From NCBI RefSeq assembly GCF_008087665.1, contig NZ_CP042912.1, forward strand, positions 5,332,001-5,396,000: 64,000 nucleotides of DNA. The letters are read 5' to 3'. Position 1 is the first letter of the stretch; each line of letters opens with the position of its first letter. The notes beneath the pieces were generated by a model. That model was not told where the DNA came from. It worked only from the letters and a program-made list of their open reading frames with translations, and searched no databases. This stretch comes from Mariniblastus fucicola (GTDB taxonomy: Bacteria; Planctomycetota; Planctomycetia; Pirellulales; Pirellulaceae). The translations under genes and the position numbers were made by a program. This document shows positions 9,108-18,320 of the stretch, piece by piece.

Positions 9108-10649
9108 ATGTTCTTATTCACGCTCGAAACGATCTCAAGACGACAGCTGCTTTTAATTGCTCTTTGCTTCGGCTTGCTGGCTGGGCATGCGCACGCTCAA
9201 GATGAATTTCGTTTCGAGGCCGACTGGGATTCGATTCGAAGTCGGTATGAGTGCCCTGAATGGTTTCGCGACGCCAAGTTCGGAATCTTTGTTTTTTGGG
9301 GTCCCGCATCGGTGCCCCAAGTCGGAAACGACAAGTACGGCAGATGGATGTATGGACAGAAAAGGTATGTGACGAAAGGCGTCGATTGCAGAGCTTATCA
9401 CGAGTCACATTTTGGCCATCAATCCAAGTTCGGCTACAAGGATTTCTTTCCGCATTTCAAGATGGAAAAGTTCGACCCCAAATCGTGGGTTTCGCTTTTC
9501 GAAGATTCGGGCGCCAAATACATCGTGCCCGTTGCCGAGATGCATGATGGCTATGCGATGTATGCGTCCAAACACACGCGTTGGAACGTTGTCGATGTTG
9601 GTCCAAAGCGCGATGTTATGCGACTGTTGGTAGATGAGGCACGTAAGAAAGATCTCAAAGTCGGACTGTCGTCGCACTTCGCATGGAATCGAGAGTTCTA
9701 TCCCAAGTGGGACCCGACGTTCGACACGAACGATCCCGAGTTCCAGGACTTGTACGGAAAACCTGTCGACCCAAAAGATCCTCCGACTCAGGAATTCCTC
9801 GATCATTGGTGGGATCGCACGACAGACATCGTTGACAAGTACCAACCAGACATCCTGTGGTTTGACTTTGGACTCGACAAACCCGGGTTCGAGCCCGTGC
9901 ACAAAAAAATTATGGCGTACTACTACAACAAAGGGCTCGAATGGAACAAGCCCGTCGTTTTCCAGGACAAGAACATGCGGATGGAATCGTTTCCGGAAGA
10001 CTTGATGGTTCTTGATATCGAACGAGGAAGACGTAGTGAAGCCAGCGAACATCCCTGGCAAACCGATACTGCTGTCGGCAAAATCTCGTGGACCTGGATC
10101 ATCAATGAAAACTACAAGTCATCCGATTTCCTGATTGACGAACTTGTTGATATCGTCAGCAAGAACGGCAATCTATTACTGTCTATCGGACCGAAACCTG
10201 ATGGCACAATCGGGGACCGGGAAGCAGCGATTCTGAGAGACTTCGGTGCCTGGCTCAAACTCAATGGAGAGGCAATCTACGGAACTCGGCCATGGAAGAC
10301 CTACGGAGAAGGCCCCGCGAAATTTGCCGAAGGGGAAACCAGATTCAAGAACAAACACCACACTGAATATACAGATGTCGAGTCAGTCACCGCCGACATT
10401 CGTTTTACTGCCAAAGGCGATGTGCTGTATGCGACTTCTCTGGCTTGGCCGGAAGACAACACGTTTCGAATCAAGTCGCTTTGTATTGGCAACCCCTACG
10501 AGTCGCGAGCTGTTGCTTCGGTCGATTTCCTAAGCGGCACCAACAAAATTGAGTGGAAGCAAACGAAAGAAGCGTTAGTCATCGAAACCGAAGGCGAGAA
10601 ACCCTGCGAAGCGGCGTACTCTTTTCGAATTCGGTTTATCGACGAATGA
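9108..10649 (+). CDS. Secreted GH29 alpha-L-fucosidase-like protein
   Basis: This 513-residue protein has a signal peptide (about 1-30, ending AHAQ). The GH29 fold is recognised by FGIFVFWGPASVP (58-70), YGRWMY (77-82), MHDGYAMY (145-152) and PDILWFDFG (247-255), where D253 is at the position of the catalytic nucleophile. The family releases L-fucose by a retaining mechanism. Two fucose-contact positions are unusual: the normal IHWG reads VFWG (F63), and the normal KHHDG reads EMHDG (E144, M145). The substrate may therefore differ from simple fucosides. The ATG at 9108 is chosen because AGGA lies 5 bases upstream and the signal peptide follows; an upstream ATG at 9045 adds 21 residues that spoil it. 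Confidence 0.88.
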   Translation: MFLFTLETISRRQLLLIALCFGLLAGHAHAQDEFRFEADWDSIRSRYECPEWFRDAKFGIFVFWGPASVPQVGNDKYGRWMYGQKRYVTKGVDCRAYHESHFGHQSKFGYKDFFPHFKMEKFDPKSWVSLFEDSGAKYIVPVAEMHDGYAMYASKHTRWNVVDVGPKRDVMRLLVDEARKKDLKVGLSSHFAWNREFYPKWDPTFDTNDPEFQDLYGKPVDPKDPPTQEFLDHWWDRTTDIVDKYQPDILWFDFGLDKPGFEPVHKKIMAYYYNKGLEWNKPVVFQDKNMRMESFPEDLMVLDIERGRRSEASEHPWQTDTAVGKISWTWIINENYKSSDFLIDELVDIVSKNGNLLLSIGPKPDGTIGDREAAILRDFGAWLKLNGEAIYGTRPWKTYGEGPAKFAEGETRFKNKHHTEYTDVESVTADIRFTAKGDVLYATSLAWPEDNTFRIKSLCIGNPYESRAVASVDFLSGTNKIEWKQTKEALVIETEGEKPCEAAYSFRIRFIDE

Positions 10650-10724
10650 TTGCCGACAAATGATTGGCGAATGACCGGGCTCTTCTGCGGAGGTCTCGCG
10701 TTTCGGCAACTCTGCTTGATCCGG

Positions 10725-12197
10725 CTACTTGGCCATCGCCTTCACGGGCTTACCGTCTTCGGTCAGATTTCCTGTCGTCCACAGTAACCCGCGGATGACC
10801 AACTCCATGTAGCGATCGTCTTTCACGGTTTCGTTGTAATGGCCGAGTGAAGTCGTAAAAGTCTTCGTTTTGTTCGGGCCGAATTCGTTGGTCCAGACAA
10901 CTGCTGCGGACCAGGGCTTGCCGTTTTTACGAGTCTGTTTGCCGGAGGCCAGAACGTTCGTGCTGTCAAAAACGCGGACCGAGTTATAGAGCTCTTCGTT
11001 GCCCGTCGTCCAACTCTGCATGCCCACGATCAGCGGATTCTCTTTCTGATCTTTGTCGAATGTGATTTCGATGGGAGCGTGATGGTCGTGGTGGCTGGAC
11101 TGGACGCCCAGCATTTCATACCAGCTCGCGTTGTCGTCGCCGATGTTGACCGGTTTGCGAAAGTTGCCCCACCGGTAGCTGTGCACCGCGCAGTGTAAAT
11201 TCACCGCTGGCGTACCGTTTCTGTGAGCCGCCAGAATACGTTGGACGTAAACGGGATCAGAGACATCGGCACAGCACTCATCGTGCAGGATCACGTCGTA
11301 GCCTTCAGCCCAATCGTCGGATTCGTAGATCTTGAAGCGAGTGTCGGTCCGCCGGTTTGGGTTGTAGATCACGGTAACTTTCGCGTTGATGCGAGACTCG
11401 ATGCCCTGTTTCAGAATCTCGGTTTGATTTTCGTAGTCATGGCAACAACCGCCGGCAATCAACAGTACGTTCAACGGTGCACCTGATTTGTGTGACCAGA
11501 TTTTCAAATCGTCAACGACTGCTTTCTTGTTGACCGCGAGGCGAATGGTGCGTTTGGTCGGATGAGCGATCCCTGGCGACGACAGCGAGCCAACTCGCTT
11601 GCCATCGATGTCGAGTGAAAGCTGCTGACCGTTGACGGTGACAACGGCCGAATACCATTTGCCAGTTTCGAGCGGATGTTTGAAGCGTTGCCGCTTGGTC
11701 TTCAGCATCTCTTGCTGAGCGTCGCTCAATTTATTGGATTGGCGAGCCTTTCGAATCTCCAAATCCATCAAACCTGTCTTCCAATCCGCCAACTCCGTGG
11801 ACTTGGTGCCAATGGTGACCTTGAACAGATGGCCAGCGTGAACCTGTTTGTATTTCAGATCAGCAAAGTTCAGCCCCAGTGTATCTTTTTCATTTTCGAG
11901 CATGAACCTGATTTCGAGTTTCCCGTCTCGAAACGGAGCATCGTGCACGACGGAGACACCATGGTCGGCGACGGGATGGCAGGCGATATACATCGCTCCA
12001 TCTTTGAGATCGACCTGTTTATTCCCGGCAGCCCGGTTTTTGCTATTGGTTTTCCAACCATTGCCTGGCTCGTCTTTGGTTTCTTGCGATTCAGTGCGAT
12101 TGAAGTCGTCCTGAAAGACAAGCGTTGCGTTTTGCGAAAACGCCGACGATGCCAAAAAGGAAACAAGGATAGCGGCAGCAGTTAAAAGTCTGTTCAT
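10725..12197 (-). CDS. Secreted LamG/DUF1080-like plus ThuA-like protein
   Basis: This 490-residue protein has a signal peptide (about 1-22, ending AFSQ). Residues about 25-230 form a beta-sandwich region of the DUF1080/LamG type. From about 245 onward it is a ThuA-like domain: NVLLIAGGCCHDYENQ at its start, HDECCAD, then VNLHCAVHSYRWG and a His-rich SSHHDHHAP segment. The ThuA fold is related to class I glutamine amidotransferases and is linked with sugar utilisation, but its reaction in these proteins is not established. It stands on the opposite strand among sulfatases and GH29, consistent with a carbohydrate role. Its start is divergent from the next sulfatase, with a dispersed repeat between them. 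Confidence 0.85.
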   Translation of the reverse strand: MNRLLTAAAILVSFLASSAFSQNATLVFQDDFNRTESQETKDEPGNGWKTNSKNRAAGNKQVDLKDGAMYIACHPVADHGVSVVHDAPFRDGKLEIRFMLENEKDTLGLNFADLKYKQVHAGHLFKVTIGTKSTELADWKTGLMDLEIRKARQSNKLSDAQQEMLKTKRQRFKHPLETGKWYSAVVTVNGQQLSLDIDGKRVGSLSSPGIAHPTKRTIRLAVNKKAVVDDLKIWSHKSGAPLNVLLIAGGCCHDYENQTEILKQGIESRINAKVTVIYNPNRRTDTRFKIYESDDWAEGYDVILHDECCADVSDPVYVQRILAAHRNGTPAVNLHCAVHSYRWGNFRKPVNIGDDNASWYEMLGVQSSHHDHHAPIEITFDKDQKENPLIVGMQSWTTGNEELYNSVRVFDSTNVLASGKQTRKNGKPWSAAVVWTNEFGPNKTKTFTTSLGHYNETVKDDRYMELVIRGLLWTTGNLTEDGKPVKAMAK

Positions 12198-12237
12198 GAA
12201 ATGATCTTATGTGGCAAAACGGTCAGTCGATCAGCAA

Positions 12238-12317
12238 AGCCACAGATGAAAGCAGAGACACACAGAGGCCAATTAATACCTGTGTTCACCTTTGCGAACC
12301 TGTGGCCAATTTTGGCT
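12238..12317. repeat. Degenerate CACAGATGAA...CCTGTG inverted repeat element
   Basis: The left part AGCCACAGATGAA (12238-12250) and the right part, from CCTGTGTTCACC at 12279 through CCTGTGGCCA to TTTGGCT at 12317, form a rough inverted repeat. A related copy is at 13890-13950. It resembles short intergenic repeats I recall from planctomycetes and other bacteria. Both copies sit just upstream of sulfatase genes. Confidence 0.45.
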
Positions 12318-12342
12318 ACAATGCATTCTACAGGAGACCACC

Positions 12343-13887
12343 ATGAAACGATTCGCCTACTTCGCGATTTTCATCGCGTTCATTTCCGATACCGATTTCA
12401 CGCTTGCATTTGATGACGGCGAGAAACTGCCAAACGTCCTGATCCTCTATGCCGACGACCTGGGCTACGGAGATCTTGGCTGCTACAACGCTGACTCAAA
12501 GATCCCTACGCCGAATCTTGATGCGCTGGCCAAAGTCGGGATGCGTTTCACAGATGGTCACTCGTCGTCCGGCATCTGTTCGCCCAGTCGCTATGCTTTG
12601 CTCACCGGTCGCCACCATTGGCGAGACTTTCATGGGATCGTCAATTCATTTGGAGCGTCGAAGTTCGATCCTGAACGGATCACGCTGCCAGAGATGATGC
12701 AGTCCAAGGGCTATCACACCGCTGCGATCGGCAAGTGGCATCTGGGCTGGGACTGGGAGGCTATCAAGAAACCGGACGCCAGGCCCGAGGAAATCGTGCA
12801 GGGAAACCGAAAACGCAAAGTCTGGGGTCCGGAAGATTTCGACTGGAGCAAACCGATTCCCGACGGCCCACTGGCACATGGATTCGACCATTACTTCGGC
12901 GACACGGTGATCAATTTCCCGCCGTACTGCTGGATCGAGAACGACAAAGTCACGGCAGTTCCCGACCGGTTGATCGATGGTTCAACAATTCGCGTCAAGG
13001 AAGGCAACCTTGAATTCCGCCCCGGCCCGACGGTTGAAGGCTGGGATCCGTATGAGAACATTCCTACGACCACGCAGCGCGGTGTCGAGTACATCAACGC
13101 TCAAGCCAAAAACGACAAACCTTTCTTTCTGTATTTCGCGTTTCCGTCACCGCATGCTCCGATCATTCCCAACGATGAATTTGACGGAACGTCTGGCGCC
13201 GGTCCGTATGGTGATCTGGTTGTCGAAACGGATCGCGCCTGTGGCAAGTTGTTGAAGGCTCTTGAAGATAGCGGGCAGGCAGACAATACGATTGTGATTT
13301 TCTCGGCGGACAACGGGCCTGAACGTTACGCTTACGCTCGCGACGAAAAATTTGGTCACTGGTCGGCTCATCCATTCCGTGGACTCAAGCGAGACATCTA
13401 TGAAGGCGGACATCACGTGCCGCTGATCGTTTCCTGGCCCGGCGTTACGAAAGAAGGCACGGTTTCGGATGCTTTGGTCAGCCAGATCGACATCATGGCG
13501 ACGCTCTCTTCGATTGTTGGATTTGAGCTTCCGAAGGATTGCGCCGAAGATTCGCACGACTTTCTTCCGCTGTTGAAAGGGGATCAAAAAGAGCTGCGAA
13601 GGACGCATATCCACAATACCTATAAAGGCAAGTTCGCGATTCGCGATGGTGACTGGTTGTTGATAAATCACAAGGATGGCTACACTTCCAGCCGCAACAA
13701 GAAGTGGGAAGAGCGTCGTGGCTACGAAGCGGACGATGATTCACCGGTTGAACTTTACAATCTCCGCAACGACATTGGTCAGCGTTACGACATTGCAGAG
13801 AAGGAGCCAGCCAGGGTTGAGGAGTTGAAAGCGTTGCTGTCGAAAATTCGGAAGCAGGGTTTTTCGGCGCCGCGGCTTGCAAACTAA
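12343..13887 (+). CDS. Secreted arylsulfatase
   Basis: This 514-residue formylglycine sulfatase has a short signal peptide (about 1-22). [10 protein letters not shown] supplies the metal ligands D38 and D39, and CSPSR at 79-83 is the activation site with C79 the formylglycine residue. A SADNGPE motif follows in the middle. The C-terminal region, with [17 protein letters not shown], is the usual sulfatase tail subdomain. The ATG at 12343 is preceded by AGGAGA at 12332-12337, which fixes the start. The protein should be exported and remove sulfate from polysaccharides. It is the first of three sulfatases in the same direction, each separated by short spacers, which may form one transcription unit. 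Confidence 0.95.
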   Translation: MKRFAYFAIFIAFISDTDFTLAFDDGEKLPNVLILYADDLGYGDLGCYNADSKIPTPNLDALAKVGMRFTDGHSSSGICSPSRYALLTGRHHWRDFHGIVNSFGASKFDPERITLPEMMQSKGYHTAAIGKWHLGWDWEAIKKPDARPEEIVQGNRKRKVWGPEDFDWSKPIPDGPLAHGFDHYFGDTVINFPPYCWIENDKVTAVPDRLIDGSTIRVKEGNLEFRPGPTVEGWDPYENIPTTTQRGVEYINAQAKNDKPFFLYFAFPSPHAPIIPNDEFDGTSGAGPYGDLVVETDRACGKLLKALEDSGQADNTIVIFSADNGPERYAYARDEKFGHWSAHPFRGLKRDIYEGGHHVPLIVSWPGVTKEGTVSDALVSQIDIMATLSSIVGFELPKDCAEDSHDFLPLLKGDQKELRRTHIHNTYKGKFAIRDGDWLLINHKDGYTSSRNKKWEERRGYEADDDSPVELYNLRNDIGQRYDIAEKEPARVEELKALLSKIRKQGFSAPRLAN

Positions 13888-13889
13888 CC

Positions 13890-13950
13890 TCAGATGAAGC
13901 ACAAAAATTGAGTGTCACCTGCAAAACCTGTGTTCAACTGCGGCTAAAAC
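13890..13950. repeat. Second degenerate copy of the CCTGTGTTCA repeat
   Basis: CTCAGATGAAGCACA (from 13889) followed by CCTGTGTTCAACTGCGGCT (13927-13945) matches the order and much of the sequence of the element at 12238-12317. It fills most of the spacer between two sulfatase genes. Confidence 0.45.
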
Positions 13951-13989
13951 AATACGCAGCTCGCACACGCTTCGAGTTATGATTTCGAA

Positions 13990-15477
13990 ATGACCATGAC
14001 AACGATCTTTAAAACACTCATATTTATTCTGGCTGTCTGCAGCATTGCTTTCGCAGACGAACGCCCCAACCTCGTCCTGATCATCGCGGACGACATGAAC
14101 TGGGATGACTGTGGAGCTTACGGTCACCCTTCGATTCGCACTCCGAACATTGATTCACTGGCGAAAACTGGACTGAAGTTCAACCACGCCTACCTTACGA
14201 TCAGCTCTTGCAGTCCGTCGCGGTCGAGCATCATCACTGGCAAGTACCCACACAATACGGGCGCTGAACAATTGCATTGGCCGCTGCCAGCGGGAAGCAA
14301 AACGTTTGCAGGTGAACTGAAGAAAGCCGGCTACTACACAGCGGCCGCAGGAAAGTGGCATCTTGGCGATGCGGTTCGCGATCACTTCAACAAAATTTAC
14401 GATGCGTCTACCGCTGGCTTCGTTTTGCCATCTGGCAAAGACGGCAAGAAACCGAAGATGATCGCCCAGAAACCCAGCGGTTGTGAAGACTGGGAAATCG
14501 CTCTCGACGAACGCCCAAAAGACAAACCGTTTTTCATGTGGCTGGCAGCACTCGATCCGCACCGAGCCTATAGCGAAGGAGCACTCGATCCGCCACACAA
14601 AGATTCAGAAGTGATCGTACCGCCGCATTTGCCGGACACGCCCGACGTACGAAAAGACTTGCGGATGTACTACGACGAAATCGGTCGACTCGATCAATAC
14701 GTTGGCAAGGTCCTTGCAAAACTGGAAGCGCAGGGCGTTGCTCAAAACACGGTCGTGCTGTTTATCACAGACAATGGACGACCGTTCCCGCGAGACAAAA
14801 CAACTCTTTATGACGGCGGGATCAGGACTCCGTGGCTGGTACGTTGGCCGGCAAAGATCAGGGCAGGGCAGACAAGCGATGCTTTGGTGAGTTCAGTCGA
14901 TATCGCTGCTACGTTTTTGCAGCTGGCAGACGTGAATGCCGAATCGTTTCCCCATGAAGGAGTCAGCTTTGCGGATGTTCTCGACGATCCGACGGCGAAG
15001 CATCGAACTTACGCCTTCGCGGAAGATCACTGGCACGATTACGAAGACCAGTGCCGAGCCGTGATGACTCAGCAACACAAACTGATTCGTAACGACTACG
15101 AAGATCTGGCAGCAACTCCTTCAGCAGACGCCGGACGGGCGCTGACGTGGCAAGACATGTTGAGGCTGGAAAAAGAAAACAAATTGACGGAAGCGCAACG
15201 GGCGTGCTTGATCGCCCCGCGTCCCAAATGGGAACTGTTTGACCTTCAACGCGATCCCGGTGAGATCAATAATCTTGCCGCTGACCCATCCTATTCTGCG
15301 GTAAGGGCAAAGCTGGAAGCCGCGCTCTCGAAATGGTCTGAGAAAACGAATGACTATTTACCAAGCCGTCGTACACCGGATGAGTTTGATCGGGTGACAG
15401 GTGCTCCGGATCACAGTGTTCGCGTTCGACCGCGAAAGTCAAAACTGGAGACGTTTGGGACGAACGGGAAATATTAG
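13990..15477 (+). CDS. Secreted sulfatase, heparan N-sulfatase-like type
   Basis: This 495-residue sulfatase has a signal peptide (about 1-22, ending AFAD). IIADDMNWDD supplies the first metal ligands and CSPSR at 74-78 is the formylglycine site (C74). The sequence after it, SSIITGKYPHNTGAEQLH, resembles the N-sulfoglucosamine sulfohydrolase branch of the family. FITDNGRPFPRDK carries the later ligands. Acting outside the cytoplasm, it should remove sulfate from a glycan; whether it cleaves O- or N-sulfate is not decided by sequence. ATGs at 13990 and 13996 are both possible starts. It lies between two other sulfatases on the same strand. Confidence 0.94.
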   Translation: MTMTTIFKTLIFILAVCSIAFADERPNLVLIIADDMNWDDCGAYGHPSIRTPNIDSLAKTGLKFNHAYLTISSCSPSRSSIITGKYPHNTGAEQLHWPLPAGSKTFAGELKKAGYYTAAAGKWHLGDAVRDHFNKIYDASTAGFVLPSGKDGKKPKMIAQKPSGCEDWEIALDERPKDKPFFMWLAALDPHRAYSEGALDPPHKDSEVIVPPHLPDTPDVRKDLRMYYDEIGRLDQYVGKVLAKLEAQGVAQNTVVLFITDNGRPFPRDKTTLYDGGIRTPWLVRWPAKIRAGQTSDALVSSVDIAATFLQLADVNAESFPHEGVSFADVLDDPTAKHRTYAFAEDHWHDYEDQCRAVMTQQHKLIRNDYEDLAATPSADAGRALTWQDMLRLEKENKLTEAQRACLIAPRPKWELFDLQRDPGEINNLAADPSYSAVRAKLEAALSKWSEKTNDYLPSRRTPDEFDRVTGAPDHSVRVRPRKSKLETFGTNGKY

Positions 15478-15525
15478 CCTCCGATTCACACAAATCACTA
15501 TCGACCACATCGGACAGATTTTGCA

Positions 15526-17115
15526 ATGAACATGATCAAGACACTTACAATCGCCTTCACGTTGCTGATGTGCTGCAGTAGCGCTTTTGCGGAATCGCCG
15601 ATTGATGAACGGCCAAACATTCTTTGGATCACGATTGAAGATTGGTCGCCGGACCTTTCGTGCTACGGCACCAAGGGGATCGCTACGCCGCATGTCGACA
15701 AGCTGGCGTCAGAAGGCGTTCGCTACCAATGGGCGTTTACGACTTCGCCCGTTTGTTCGACTTCCAGATCAGCAATGATGACGGGCTTTCATCAAAACTA
15801 CATCGGGGCCCATCAGCATCGCACGACGAACAAAAAGCCGCTGCCGCACAACATCAAACCGATTCCGCACTTGCTGAAAGAAGCCGGCTATTTCACAGCG
15901 CTGATGTCGTACAAGCTGGATGTGAACTTCTTACCCGACACACGACATGAACTTTTTGAAGGGACGGACTGGAAACAACGAAAAGAAGGCCAGCCGTTTT
16001 TTGCTCGCATCACTTTCCCTGGTACGCATCGCAAATGGGAACGTGACCCGCAACGGCCAATCAAAATCGAAGACGTTGAACTTCCGCCTTACTATGCCGA
16101 CACACCATTTTGTCGACGCGACTGGGCGAACGGCCTGGAGCAAATGCAGATCGTGGATCGAAAGGTCGGCAAGATCCTCAAAAGACTTGAAGACGAAGGC
16201 CTGACGGAAAACACCATCGTGTTCTTCATCGGTGATCACGGCCGTTGCCATATCCGCGGCAAACAGTTCCTTTACGACGGTGGAATTCGCGTGCCGATGA
16301 TCATGCGTTGGCCTGGAAAAGTCGAAGCCGGTTCGGTCAACGAAGACCTGACGAGTTCAATCGACATCTGCTCAACAGTCCTCGAAGCCGCCGGTGTCAC
16401 CGCGCCAGTGCCGCTGCATGGCACCAGCCTGTTAAGCGATGATCTGAAGGACCGAAAGTACATTTTTGCGGCTCGTGACAAGATGGACAACGCACACGAT
16501 TCGATGCGAACGATCCGCAGCAAGGACTACAAACTGATTGTGAACCTGATGCCGGAGCGACCGTGGCTGCAGTTCAGCCGCTACAAAGAGCAGTGTTACC
16601 CGATGCTTGCCGAGATGGGAGCCATGTATCAGCGTGGCGAACTGACTCCGGCCCAGGCTGTCTTTTTCGCTTCCAGCAAACCGGAGATCGAACTGTTCGA
16701 TCTGAAGAAAGATCCCTTTGAGATCAACAACGTTGCCGACGAACCTGCTTACGCCGACACGAAGGCTGAATTGCTCGCGGCGCTCACTGACTGGCGCGAG
16801 AACGTGATCATGGACGAAGGCGTGGATGACGAGTTTCGCGCAGTCGGTCAGTTTGATGAATCGCAGCGCGGTGACCTGAGCATGGATCAGTGGGTTCTGA
16901 AAAACCGCGATCAGTTGGACTTCAATCGCTACGGATGGCCCGGGTGGTACCCGACGCGTTCGCAGCAGCAATGGGAAGAGGCTGTAGAGACCTGGAAGCC
17001 CTATGTATTCCGTGGGCCAACTGAGGACGTTCAGCGCCCTTCGGTCGCGCATGCTCCCAAGCAAAAAGCGAAGCCGGCGAAGAAAAAGAAATCTGGTGCC
17101 AAGAAGGCGGGATAA
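15526..17115 (+). CDS. Secreted sulfatase with unusual CSTSR active-site motif and basic tail
   Basis: This 529-residue sulfatase has a signal peptide (about 1-22, ending AFAE). The activation site reads C77-S-T-S-R81; the usual third position is Pro or Ala, here Thr. The first metal motif reads IEDWSPD, with E38 and D39 instead of the common DD pair. FIGDHGRCHIRGK and YDGGIRVPMI are normal later motifs. The last 20 residues are strongly basic and Lys-rich, unlike the other three sulfatases here. It begins 48 bases after the previous sulfatase. If formylglycine can form at C77 it should desulfate a glycan; otherwise it could be inactive or depend on a Ser/Thr-tolerant maturation enzyme. Confidence 0.9.
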   Translation: MNMIKTLTIAFTLLMCCSSAFAESPIDERPNILWITIEDWSPDLSCYGTKGIATPHVDKLASEGVRYQWAFTTSPVCSTSRSAMMTGFHQNYIGAHQHRTTNKKPLPHNIKPIPHLLKEAGYFTALMSYKLDVNFLPDTRHELFEGTDWKQRKEGQPFFARITFPGTHRKWERDPQRPIKIEDVELPPYYADTPFCRRDWANGLEQMQIVDRKVGKILKRLEDEGLTENTIVFFIGDHGRCHIRGKQFLYDGGIRVPMIMRWPGKVEAGSVNEDLTSSIDICSTVLEAAGVTAPVPLHGTSLLSDDLKDRKYIFAARDKMDNAHDSMRTIRSKDYKLIVNLMPERPWLQFSRYKEQCYPMLAEMGAMYQRGELTPAQAVFFASSKPEIELFDLKKDPFEINNVADEPAYADTKAELLAALTDWRENVIMDEGVDDEFRAVGQFDESQRGDLSMDQWVLKNRDQLDFNRYGWPGWYPTRSQQQWEEAVETWKPYVFRGPTEDVQRPSVAHAPKQKAKPAKKKKSGAKKAG

Positions 17116-17128
17116 AGCAAAACCGTTT

Positions 17129-17157
17129 GGCCGCAGCGGTATCGCACCGCTGCGGCC
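17129..17157. terminator. Bidirectional hairpin terminator between convergent genes
   Basis: A perfect 12-bp stem, GGCCGCAGCGGT at 17129-17140 and ACCGCTGCGGCC at 17146-17157, encloses a 5-base loop. It lies between the stop codons of the convergent sulfatase and ThuA genes. On the minus strand it is followed by AAACGGTTTT, a short U-rich stretch; on the plus strand no U tract follows. Confidence 0.75.
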
Positions 17158-17170
17158 TCACTGGCGATTC

Positions 17171-18175
17171 TTACTTACCGCGAGCTTTTAATCGCTCCAG
17201 GCGTTTTGCTTCAATTGCCTTGGCACGCTCTTCACCCGCCTTCCAATTAGCGGGTGGATAAGCTTTAAACGTGTCGATATCTGGTAGCGGAATGCGCGGA
17301 TTGTCGCGGCCTTCGTAGACATCCAAATTTGCGTTAAGTTCATCTTCGGTCAACGAATTTGACTTCACTCCGGCCTCCGGCACGTCCATTCCAGCAACCC
17401 ACACGACGGCGTTAAGCACCAACTTCCGATAGTTATCGTTGGCCCAGTTGTGGTGATAGTGCCCGCCGACAAAGCCAACTCCTCGCCCACCGTCCTCGCG
17501 TTCTTTACCCCACATCAGCGTTTGGTCCTTGTCGATACCGTTGACGCCGTTGTTGTTCCACATATTGATGATGCGTTTGATCCGTTTCCTCGTCGGCATC
17601 GCCGTCACCAGATCCAACACCTTGCCGCGGTCTTTTTGGAATCGCATCTGGTAATAGAATTCGTCGTAGGATTGGACCACATCGGGTAAGCCATTTGAAA
17701 TCGCGTGGCCCGGCAACGCTCTCAAGTCCGCAACCCAATGTGGGTTAACCGAGTAGTCGTTTTCCATCGCCGCACCAATCCACGGCCGAAAATATTTATC
17801 GCCCATTTCCGGACTTGGGTGAACCGCGTAGTGCATGAACATCAGCCCGACACCAGCTTTGGCAAGCTGGTCGGTTTTCTCCCATCCATTTTGAACGACG
17901 GTCGTTGCATCGGAATAGACAATGACCGCATCCACTTTGTCGAAAACGGATTCGTCTTTTGGCCAGCCCTGGATGACCGTTGCTTCCACATCAAGGCCGC
18001 TCTGCTCGTTGAGTGCTTTGGCCAATAGCAAACAGCCCGCATTGAATTCATGCTCACCCGAAGCATGACTTCGCGCACCGGCGAGGAACAGAATGTGAGT
18101 CGTGTCTTTCGCAAACGCACTGGTCGCGAGAGAAAGCAGCAATGCAATGGAACAGAAACGCAGTAAGTTGTTCAT
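17171..18175 (-). CDS. Secreted ThuA-like protein
   Basis: This 334-residue protein has a signal peptide (about 1-22, ending AFAK) followed by one ThuA-like domain. HILFLAGARSHASGEHEF opens the flavodoxin/amidotransferase-like fold, and DAVIVYSDA, GLMFMHYAVHP and GFVGGHYHHNW are its later conserved blocks. The His residues near the end suggest a metal or sugar site but this is not established. ThuA relatives are tied to trehalose or other sugar utilisation in some bacteria. Unlike the ThuA protein at 10725 it has no LamG-like front domain. It closes the sulfatase island and is convergent with the last sulfatase across a strong hairpin. Confidence 0.87.
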   Translation of the reverse strand: MNNLLRFCSIALLLSLATSAFAKDTTHILFLAGARSHASGEHEFNAGCLLLAKALNEQSGLDVEATVIQGWPKDESVFDKVDAVIVYSDATTVVQNGWEKTDQLAKAGVGLMFMHYAVHPSPEMGDKYFRPWIGAAMENDYSVNPHWVADLRALPGHAISNGLPDVVQSYDEFYYQMRFQKDRGKVLDLVTAMPTRKRIKRIINMWNNNGVNGIDKDQTLMWGKEREDGGRGVGFVGGHYHHNWANDNYRKLVLNAVVWVAGMDVPEAGVKSNSLTEDELNANLDVYEGRDNPRIPLPDIDTFKAYPPANWKAGEERAKAIEAKRLERLKARGK

Positions 18176-18179
18176 AGTT

Positions 18180-18249
18180 CAGGCTCGGTTAGGTTTTCTT
18201 GAAACAACATTTTGATTCACTTGGCGACGACTTACAACCGAGTAGCCTG
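18180..18249. promoter_or_regulatory. Interrupted inverted repeat in the ThuA/DUF1559 divergent spacer
   Basis: CAGGCTCGGTT at 18180-18190 can pair with AACCGAG (18236-18242) and CCTG (18246-18249), leaving a 3-base bulge and a loop of about 45 bases. It lies just upstream of the ThuA start codon. It may be an operator or chance symmetry. Confidence 0.25.
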
Positions 18250-18320
18250 GCATCCGATTATTTGCGTGACGAGGCAAATTGTCATATGGTGAACGCCACG
18301 TTTTCGTTTTGGAGAATGCT

